Below the pieces are notes generated by a model, which was given only the letters and a program-made list of their open reading frames with translations, ran no database searches and was not told the DNA's origin. DNA of 64,000 nucleotides from Prosapia bicincta (lineage: Eukaryota; Arthropoda; Insecta; Hemiptera; Cercopidae). The stretch covers positions 105,528,850-105,592,849 of the forward strand of contig JBAIZL010000001.1 in NCBI GenBank assembly GCA_036971475.1. The letters are read 5' to 3'. Numbering within the stretch: the first letter of the stretch is position 1; each line of letters starts with the position of its first letter. This document shows positions 56,404 through 64,000 of the stretch, piece by piece. The position numbers and the translations under genes are program-made.

Positions 56404-57640
56404 CAGTAAAACCCCTTATATAAAGATCAATGTGGCAACAGCCCAAACTGGATTTATTAAAAGTAAGAATAAAATCCAGTCCAGCTAATCATGAGTGTCT
56501 CCATTGTTTAAATGATTTGTTTGCGTCAAGAAAGTTTATTTTCTGATATGTCACACACAAGGCTAGACATTTGTGCAGGGATATTTGTTGACTGTCAAAA
56601 CTTACAGCATAAATAAAGAAAGATATTTAGGGCCCATTGACCTTCTGTCATCTAAACGTAACTGATATGGACATTCAAACACAACATAACAGTGAGCATG
56701 AGAAACAGCATAACAACAACAACAGAATGGGGAGAAAAAAATAGGTTATTGATATAACATTTCTTGGAAGCCAGACTCATTTCCTTTGCATGGCGTATTG
56801 ATATAAATATTCTTGAGCGCCCCGATTCATTTTTTTATGGCTATAACTATTTTTTAGACTCCTCATTTTCTTTCAAATAGATAAAATAGGCTCAAATAGA
56901 GATAGCCTCGACTCGGATTTTCGAGACTCTACTGTATATCCTTTAAAAAACCACTCATAAAAAAATATATGTTAAAGATGTAATTAAGATTGCAGTGATA
57001 ACATACAAAGACTTATTTGTCAGAGTTATCCCTCTGAGGATGGTTACTTGGTAGTTGAAATGTACATAAGGATAAAATAAAGAAGGTTTGTGGTTAAAAG
57101 GTTTGTGTGAATTTATTTTCACTATTTGCAATCTAAATTACATCTATAACATATATTTTTTTTGTGAGTGGTTTTTTAAAGGATATACAGTAGAGTCTTG
57201 AAAATCCGAGTCCCGATATTTCGAGCCTATTTCTATTTGAAAGGAAATGAGGAGTCCTAGAAATGTTTATAGCCATAAAGAAAATGAATCAGGTGCTCAA
57301 GAAATATTTATATCAATATGTCATGCAAAGGAAATGAATCAGGCTTTCAATAAATGTTAATATCAATATGGTATTTTTCTTCTTCCCATTCTGTTGTTGT
57401 TTTTATGCTGTTGCTCATGCTGCTGTTATGTTGTTTTTGAATGTCCATATCAGTTATGTTTAGATGACAGAAGGTCAATGGGCCATAAACATCTTTATTT
57501 ATGATGTAAGTTTAAACAGTCAACAAATATCCCTGCACAAATGTCTAGCCTTGTGTGTGACATATCAGAAAATAAACTTTCTTGAAGCAAACAAATTTTT
57601 TTTATTTTGCCCTTATGTACATTTCAGCTACCAAGTAACC
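56404..57640. repeat. Long inverted repeat of Tigger-derived elements with a hammerhead in the loop
   Basis: The left arm, about 56440-57000, is mirrored by the right arm, about 57118-57630. For example GGATTTTCGAGACTCTACTG (about 56919) pairs with CAGTAGAGTCTTGAAAATCC (57190), and AAAGTTTATTTTCTGATATG (about 56532) is mirrored near 57560. The ends CAGTAAAACCCCTTATATAA (56405) and CAGTAGAGTCTYGAAAATCC suggest each arm is a Tigger-type non-autonomous element of about 540 bp. The inverted homology extends beyond the element end (CTTTAAAAAACCACTCA), so this is an inverted duplication rather than two independent insertions. The loop (57001-57117) carries a PLE 3' end. Confidence 0.85.
57026..57075 (+). 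ncRNA. Hammerhead ribozyme, PLE type D, copy 1
   Basis: In order: stem I strand TTATCCCT (57026-57033), core CTGAGGA (57034-57040, fits CUGANGA), one extra T, stem II GGTTAC-TTG-GTAGTT, GAAA (57057-57060), palindromic TGTACA (helix III, suited to dimer pairing), TA at the cleavage position, then AGGATAA, which pairs with TTATCCCT apart from one missing G. All invariant core bases are present. Stem II has two weak pairs in this copy. It is followed by AAATAAAG. Confidence 0.75.
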
Positions 57641-57656
57641 ATCCTCAGAGGGATAA
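57607..57656 (-). ncRNA. Hammerhead ribozyme, PLE type D, copy 2 (minus strand)
   Basis: On the minus strand: TTATCCCT (57656-57649), CTGAGGA (57648-57642), T, GGTTAC-TTG-GTAGCT, GAAA (57625-57622), TGTACA, TA, then AGGG pairing with CCCT. Core complete. It forms the left arm of a tight palindrome with copy 3, separated by 24 nt. Confidence 0.75.
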
Positions 57657-57680
57657 CATACAAAGACTTATTTGTCAGAG

Positions 57681-57730
57681 TTATCCCTCTGAGGATGGTT
57701 ACTTGGTAACTGAAATGTACATAAGGGTAA
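57681..57730 (+). ncRNA. Hammerhead ribozyme, PLE type D, copy 3
   Basis: TTATCCCT (57681-57688), CTGAGGA (57689-57695), T, stem II GGTTAC-TTG-GTAACT (five good pairs), GAAA (57712-57715), TGTACA (57716-57721), TA, AGGG (57724-57727). This is the best preserved of the set. In the ORF frame it reads Y-P-S-E-D-G-Y-L-V-T-E-M-Y-I-R. Confidence 0.8.
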
Positions 57731-58389
57731 AATAAAGACAGTTTGTGGTTAAGAAGTTTTTGTGTATTTATTATTAAATTCAACCACAGTATATTCCTAA
57801 TAAATAGTGAAAATAAATTATATCATAATAGACAATATATAACTAATAAAGTAGGTATTAAAAAAAATATCACACACATTACATATAATATATATGTGTG
57901 TACATATATTCTATTATGTACTTCTATTTATTTAGAGACTTATATTTTATGAAGTTTAAAAGAAGACGAAATTTAAGCTAACTTGAAAAGGATACACTAC
58001 AGTAAAATAAAATGATGAGATAAAATACATAAATATACAATATATTTGCACTGTGGTTTTATTCATTGAAGACAGAAAAGAATTGTGTATTGGTTTTCTG
58101 GGTTTTGGCATTAAAAGAATGCTTTAACATTTCATCTTGAAGTCCGATGCTGACAGAATATTTTCTTCCATCCAAGTGCCTGATTGGTGTTTACTGTGTG
58201 TGAAACAGATGAGGCTATACACCATCCCTAGTATGTAATACTGTGCTAACACAAGTAAACAGCATACCCTAGTCTCAGAGTAAGGTAGCAATCAACTGAT
58301 TAGAATGATGTGAGTCACATGTGTATGCAGTGATATGAATTTTTCTTTTTGGAGATAAACCAATTGTGGTTATCATCGCCAAATGCAAT
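57731..58389. other. AT-rich, no gene seen
   Basis: PLE type D tail (AAATAAAGACAGTTTGTGGT) to about 57775, then AT-rich sequence with no supported feature. Confidence 0.4.
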
Positions 58390-58718
58390 ATTTTAAATAA
58401 AACAAAGTAACAAAATAGATTTAAATAAAATAAAAATTACAAAATAAAACTTAACAATAAATAACAAAAAACAACAATAAATCTATAACAATAAAAAATA
58501 TAAAATTATAAATAACAAAATAACAATAACGAACAATGTAACTTTGAAAAAATAATAACGATATTTAAAACAACATATTCAAAAATTTAACAATAAATAA
58601 ACCTTAATAGTACAATAACAATAACATAAAATATACTAAATTTAAATAAATAAAAAATATACATAGATGATAATTAAAAGAAATGTAAGTATAACTATAA
58701 AAGCATGTAATTTAAATA

Positions 58719-59261
58719 TTAAATTTTAAAAAATATGTTCAAGAGGTTTAAGAAAGCGATGACTCGGTCAATGGCCGAGGCATCGTCCCTTAACACCATC
58801 TTCAAACTCCCTTTTAAATTAAAAAGGGCACGAATTTTAGTTACATCAACACAATCAACTAAAATATATTTTATTGTGAAGATATCACCGCAGTACTGGC
58901 AAACTTCACAACACATCAAATATCCTTGAGTTGCAAAAGAGTGGCCAACGTGAAGGCGTATAACTACTACTTCCTGAAGAGCACTTTTGGAATCCGAATA
59001 CAAAAGATAATGAGAAGATCGAAATTGAATGACGGTCAAAGCTTTAAAAATAGCAAATAGTTCTGCCGTGAAAACACTGCAAGCTGAGGGCAATCCGTAC
59101 GTGTAGGTATGTCCAGATGCATAAAACACACACCCAACGCCATTGTCCAGTTTAGATCCATCCATGAAAATAATCTCACTATACTGGTGGGATCTGTATA
59201 TTGTCAAAAACTCCTGGTGGTACACCACAATAGGAGTATTGCTTTTTATAAAACTGGACAA
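58719..59261 (-). pseudogene. LINE ORF2 C-terminus: RNase H with internal deletion
   Basis: IIFMDGSKLDNGVGCVFY holds the first catalytic Asp of RNase H, FTAELFAIFKAL the Glu and LLYSDSKSALQ the second Asp. After SALQ the frame jumps directly to EVVVIRLHVGHSFATQGYL, a segment that normally lies well downstream. The part with the last catalytic residue (usually in a PSHVGI-type motif) has been deleted. A CxxC...C zinc-like tail (CCEVCQYCGDIFTIKYILVD) follows. Confidence 0.8.
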
Positions 59262-59435
59262 TGAAAAATCAAAGCGGGATGGAAATTATCCATGGAGGTA
59301 GATAACACATCGATCGTTCAAACGTATTAGGAAGTTCCGATTCTAGATTACCAATTATGCAAGACGTCCGAATATCGAAAGGTGCAGTTGAACGTTTGCG
59401 TGCATTATAACATGGTTCGTAGCAGTTATTAAACA

Positions 59436-61447
59436 CTACATTAAATGCCCGATGTTTAGGTTTGCTTCAAAGACCAGATATATAAGATATTTGTAGCATC
59501 TGACGTCGTCTTGAAAGAGCGGGTTCCCCAGCCTCGACAAGAGACTAAGGATTGGGCTAGTTCTAAATGCACCAGTAGCAAGTCTAAGTCCAGAGTGGTG
59601 GAGAGCATAGAGAGTTTTCAGAACTGTAAGTCGTGCGGATGAATAGGCTTGACAGCCATAATCAATGCGCGATCTAACGACCACGAGATAAAAGCGAAGC
59701 ATACTAGTTCTGTCTGCTCCCCAATTCGTACCACTAAGGACTCTTAACATATCCAATATCTTGTTACATCTCACCTTCAAATCACGAACATGAGGGATCC
59801 ATGAGAGTCTTTTATCAAATAAAAGACCTAGAAATTGAACACTATCCGTGGTTTGAAGTTGAATCCTATCAAGATAAAGGATCGGCTCCTGGTGTTGCCT
59901 ACGACGACTAAATGCTACACATTGGGTCTTCGAAGCAGAGAATTTAAAACCTGTAGTTCTTGACCATTCCTCTAATCTGCTTATTGCTAACTGCAAAGAT
60001 TTTCCGCAGTTGCCATACTACGAGCAGGCACATATATACAAAAGTCATCCACAAAGAGTGAACAGTGTACCGGAGATCGTATATAACTCGTGATACTGTT
60101 TATTGCAACGGCAAATAGCGTGTCGCTCAGCACGCTGCCCTGCGGTACACCATTCTCCTGTTTATAACTGTTTGAATACGTGCCTCCAAGACGAACGCGG
60201 AAAGATCTATTTGATAGAAAGTTAGCGATGAATGCTAAGACATTCCCTTGTATACCCCATGATTTTAGAGTGTTCAGAATTCCTCTTTTCCATGCCATAT
60301 TGTATGCCTTTTCAAGATTGAAGAAAACAGCAACAAGTGTTTGACGCAAGAGAAAGGCATCTTGAATAGTGGATTCTAACAAAACCAATTGGTGAACGGA
60401 TGATTGTCCTTGCCTGAAACCACACCATTCGTTGCAAATAAGGTCATTGGTTTCTAAGTACCAGACAAGACGGCGGTTGACCATCCTCTCCAGTAGTTTG
60501 CATAAGACGCTTGTAAGGGATATAGGTCTATAACTACTGGGATTGGTTTTGTCTTTACCTGGCTTCAAAAGAGGAATTACAGTCGATTCTAACCATGCAT
60601 CGGGGAAAGAGTGCTCCTCGAATAAACGATTGTATATTCGAAGGAGGGCAAGTTTCGCCGATGACGGTAGATGTTTTAGCATGGAGTACACAATGGAATC
60701 AGAACCTGGTGCAGAGTCCTTCGTTGACACAAGAGCTGATTCCAATTCCCCTATAGAGAAAGGAGTGTTCAAAGGAGAGTCCCCAGACAACCTAACAGTA
60801 AACGATATTGCTTCTTCCATCGGTTTATACATCTGGAATAATCTAATATCGGCTGTAGTAACAGAAAAGTTAGAAAATGATGTTCCAAGTACAATAGCAA
60901 TGTCATCACTGTTTGTGATTAATCTTCCATCAGATTGCTTCAGCGCAATGGCTGGCAACGGAATGGAAGTACCACAAATTGATCTTAGTTTCCTCCACAC
61001 TGTGGAGGACGGAGTTGTTCCTTTAATTGTGCTAATGTACTGTTCCCAAGAGTTCTTTCTACTCAGCCTAAATATCCTCCGTGCTTTCGCACGGAGTATT
61101 TTATATTCCTGTAGGTTTCCATTTGTTGTTTGTCGCTTAAATCTCCTTAGCACTCTTCCTCGTAAACGGAGGATTTCTGTGCATTCATCGTTCCACCATG
61201 GCACAGGCGGTCGGCGTGGATGTGCAGAGGTATTTGGAATGGTCTCTACAGCGGCATTTAAAATAGCTTTCGAAAAATTTTCTATTATTTCATCAATGGG
61301 TGTCATATAATCCATGTCAAGAGAATCAAGGTAATTCGAGTAGGAGTCCCAGTTGGCTTTTTGCAAAATCCAACTGGAATTTCGAGTATAACAGGGTTGG
61401 GAGTCACATAAATTGATCTTAATAGGCACATGGTCGCTTCCATACAA
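59436..61447 (-). pseudogene. LINE ORF2 reverse transcriptase, catalytic Asp lost
   Basis: From 61447: end of endonuclease (YGSDHVPIKINL, the SDH block), a linker, then RT: LVSTKDSAPGSDSIVYSML, LKPGKDKTNPSSYRPISLTS, GFRQGQSSVHQLVLLES, VAVFFNLEKAYNMAWKRGI, NGVPQGSVLSDTLFAVAINS and SLFVDDFCIYV. Block A should read FFDLEKAYD; both Asp are Asn here, and the first (codon 60319-60317) is catalytic, so the enzyme is dead despite an intact FVDD. A frameshift near 59990 moves to the 59996-59436 frame with the thumb region (LEEWSRTTGFKFSASKTQCV, FLGLLFDKRLSW). The 60543-61310 plus-strand ORF is its shadow. Confidence 0.9.
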
Positions 61448-62059
61448 ATCATTGAGTACCGACCATGTTCATCTAGTAGCTAATTGAGGGCTGCAGATCG
61501 ATAGGTCAACAGCTGTCCATCCACTAGCAGATGCTGCTAAATGAGTAGGCGAACCATCATTTAGCAGACATAAGTCCAGTTTTGTTCTCACACTCTCCAC
61601 AAGTTCATCTCGAGAGTTGCTAGTCGGAGATCATCAAGCCAAATGGTGGGCATTGAAATCTCCTACCAATAGGAACGAAGTCGGTAACTGGCTTATCAAA
61701 TTCACTAAATCACTGTGTTGCAGATTTTCTTGTGGTGGCAAGTAGACACAACACACAGTAATTGTATATGGGACAGCTGTTTGAACGGCTACTGCTTGCA
61801 AAGGGGTTATTAAGTTTAGCGGAGAAGCATCGATACAGTCACGGGCTAGGATGGCTACGCCACCTCTAGCTCGGTCCTCTGTAACGAAGTCTGATCCGAA
61901 AACTGAATACTCCCTTAAATATAAATTATGCGATTCGTGGAGATGTGTCTCCTGTAGACATATAAACATCGGATACACATCTCGCACGAGTACTTTAAGA
62001 TCTTCTATGTGACTTCTAACACCGTTGACATTCCACTGTATCACTGACTTGCTAAGCAA
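61448..62059 (-). pseudogene. LINE ORF2 N-terminus: AP-type endonuclease
   Basis: Starts MLSKSVIQWNVNGVRSH (62059), with the catalytic N of QWNVNG, ICLQETHL (the catalytic Glu), SVFGSDF, RGGVAILARD and LVGDFNAHH (DFNAHH, catalytic). A stop at 61634 and a frameshift interrupt it before the SDH block, which is found after 61447. The intervening 61450-61630 is readable in another frame (TKLDLCLLNDGSPTHL). Confidence 0.88.
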
Positions 62060-62068
62060 AGATATTTA

Positions 62069-63480
62069 TTAGCTTAGCAAAGGATTTATTTGACACCCAT
62101 TGGTGCTCTCTCCTTTCTTGCCTGGGACATTTTTAGACGTCTCAGGCTTACATTTCTCAGATTCCATATCCACTTGTTCAGGGATGGAATCTGAGGAAGT
62201 TTTGGGTTTAGGAGGTGTGGGTTTTACATTTCCTCCTTTGTTAGCATTTTTTTTAATACCCGGTAACGACGGTGGCGATGTGGTCTGACGCAACACTGGT
62301 CTACGTGGTTTGGATTTTTCCAACGTCTTCTGCATAGAAGGTTTATTACCTGTTGATAATATCTTCTGCACAGAAATACAAGGCTCACTTAGTGATTTAT
62401 TTCGTGCTCCAATCCCCCCAGTGGAAAGGATAAGTACAAGAGGCAAATCACTATCCGTTGCTGCAGGTTGTACCAAATTCAAAGAAGAGCCATTTGTAAC
62501 TAAGCACAAAAGGCGAGACACTTGTTCAGTTAGAGCTTAATCTTCTTTGACAGCTCAGCACAGTTGGTACAAGACGATTTTGAAGCGGTCAGTGTAGGGG
62601 CATAAGACTTACTGTCTGCCTTTGGCTGAGTGGATCTATAGAGTTTTTTGGCCTCGGGAAAAGACAGCTTGTCTTTCGCCATGATGCCTAGGATAGCTTT
62701 CTCTTCCTTAAAAGTAGGACAGTTGTAGAATCGTGCTGGGTGGTCACCACCACAGTTGGCGCATTTCGGAGAATTAACACATTCCTTATCATCATGGCCT
62801 TCAACGCTACATATACCGCATACGTTCTGCTTCGAACAGGTAGAGCTGATATGCCCAAAATGCTGGCACTTGAAGCAGCGCCTAGGGTTAGCCACGTATG
62901 GTCTCACTGAGAGCCTTTGGTAGCCTGCATGTAAGTATTTGGGTATTTCCGGTTTTCCGAAGGTGACGATTAAAGACGCCGTTGCTACTTTTTCTCCTTT
63001 GTCCATTTTCATGATAGGGACAACGACCGTAACTGACTGAGACGACAGTTCAGACTTAATTTCATCAACTGGAAGGTACATTAAATCCCTACATGTAATG
63101 TCCCCCTTTGAATGATTCAAGGATCTGTGGGGAGCCGCAGATACCTTGACCTGGTCAAAGAAAGAGGTCATTTTAGATAGAGCACTGGTTTATCTCTCGG
63201 TGGAAGTCGCAACTAACAGTGTTCCGTTTCTAAGTTTCTTAATAGAGGCTACTGGACCTCCAGCACAGGCAGTAATAGCCTTGTTAATCAGGAAAGGAGA
63301 AACTTTGGAAAGATCTTTCCCTTCTTCGGCACTAGATACAACTAAATACTTTGCTGATGGCAATGTCTGTGACGTTGTCACCATCAACTTTTTACTCAAA
63401 TCTTTATTAGTATGAACGTCAGGAGAATCCTGGCATGTCCTCTTCAGACTAGTCATATTTGACATGGTTTTTGAATCCAT
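62069..63480 (-). pseudogene. LINE ORF1: gag-like nucleic-acid-binding protein with three zinc knuckles
   Basis: Begins MDSKTMSNMTSLKRTCQ (63480). Then KYLVVSSAEEGKDLSKVSPF and GPVASIKKLRNGTLLVAT form the RRM-like part of Jockey/I gag proteins. An in-frame TAA at 63192-63190 interrupts it. The frame resumes TSALSKMTSFFDQVKVSA and reaches the CCHC cluster: CFKCQHFGHISSTC, CGICSVEGHDDKEC, CANCGGDHPARFYNC. A frameshift near 62530 leads into a basic, Pro/Ser-rich tail ending INPLLS at 62069. The product would bind the element RNA. Confidence 0.88.
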
Positions 63481-64000
63481 AAATATTTATAGCCAGCCAT
63501 CGTGTCAAGCGTTACGGGCGAGACTATAGGAACGGGCACACCCTCGGATCACATTGAGATCATTTCCAACCCTCAGAACTCTGAGGCCTATGGCTTTTCT
63601 CCTGAGCTCGACTGGATTGGCATCAGTCGAGAACTCGTAATACTGTGCACAGGCTCCGACACCCATGCACTGCGGACACTCTCGGACCAAGGACCGAAGC
63701 GACTGGTAGACCAGAAACCGTGCTTACGTCTTCGGCAGATCAAGCTCACATCAACGTCCCAGACCAGAGTTTGTCAAGCTCTGGACTTTTCAGCACTCTC
63801 AACGCGCAACGGATCTGACCAGTCAAAAATCCCTAAGAGAAGATGTAAGTGTTGAAATGTGTATAGATTGTGTTGGTGTGTGTGTATGCTTTGTGAGTGG
63901 TGCAGTGTTAGGCTAGGGTACCACGAGGGACGCCAAACCCCTCGTAGGTGCGGCTAGTCAGCACCCCCTGCGGGTTGCAGTGATATGAAAGCAAAGCTCC
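63481..64000 (-). other. LINE 5' UTR, continuing past the window
   Basis: GC-richer than the host DNA and lacking a convincing ORF. The plus-strand 117-codon ORF (63502-63855) is unlikely to be real. A GGTACCACGAGGGACGCC stretch sits near 63918. The 5' end of the element is not reached. Confidence 0.6.

Larger units (their letters stand above)
58390..64000 (-). mobile_element. I/Jockey-group LINE with RNase H, near full length, decayed; runs off right edge
   Basis: In 5'-to-3' order on the minus strand: GC-richer 5' UTR (64000-63481), ORF1 (63480-62069), ORF2 with endonuclease, RT and RNase H (62059-58719), and an A-rich 3' region (58718-58390) made of AATAAA- and AAACAA-type words. A 10-nt gap separates ORF1 and ORF2. 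The coding parts carry one nonsense codon and several frameshifts. Its GC content is well above that of the surrounding host DNA. The insertion lies upstream of or within the first introns of the zinc-finger gene. Confidence 0.92.

Noticed and set aside
60543..61310. 255-codon plus-strand ORF
   Set aside because: It is antisense to the LINE reverse transcriptase and is explained entirely by that coding sequence on the other strand.
63502..63855. 117-codon plus-strand ORF at the right edge
   Set aside because: It lies antisense to the LINE 5' UTR, and no recognisable domain is present.

Overview
This is a eukaryotic, AT-rich, repeat-dominated window. Host genes are spliced, long introns are packed with transposons, and there are no bacterial-type features. 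The mix of BEL/Pao, I/Jockey-group LINEs, pogo/Tigger and Tc1/mariner DNA transposons, and very many Penelope-like elements (PLEs), together with the two host genes, suggests an arthropod. A chelicerate such as a horseshoe crab or arachnid is my best guess, but that is inference only.

Two host genes lie on the minus strand. (1) A KIAA0319-like (dyslexia-associated) membrane-protein gene occupies about 2.3-17.9 kb. Four coding exons join in phase: signal peptide plus MANSC-type cysteine domain (17560-17826), linker (9950-10107), EGF-like exon (7015-7232) and a short exon (2324-2403). The gene continues past the left edge, where the PKD repeats are expected. (2) A C2H2 zinc-finger gene occupies about 44.1-55.2 kb. 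Exons at 54911-55165, 50234-50415, 49406-49672 and a probable terminal exon at 44272-44338 encode six fingers. Its start codon is not in view.

Mobile DNA fills the rest. An intact, young BEL/Pao retrotransposon sits at 32896-38880, with LTRs that look identical, a 5-bp target duplication and one 1777-codon gag-pol ORF. A decayed LINE with RNase H covers 58.4-64.0 kb on the minus strand. Tigger-type copies lie near 0.1-0.7, 12.7-14.6, 23.4-24.3, 44.6-45.9 and 47.0-48.5 kb, and a Tc1/mariner-like copy lies at 24.3-25.4 kb. PLE copies of at least five types are scattered throughout.

The most interesting signal is in the PLEs. Several carry hammerhead-ribozyme motifs at their 3' ends. The best are three at 57.0-57.7 kb; older ones lie at 2.7, 18.1, 20.7, 31.3, 41.5 and 43.6 kb. 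In three PLE types the ribozyme lies inside the last codons of the ORF, in the same reading frame, and in two of them a stop codon follows it directly. Many PLE insertions here are also symmetric: two 3' ends face outward with truncated 5' parts meeting in the middle.
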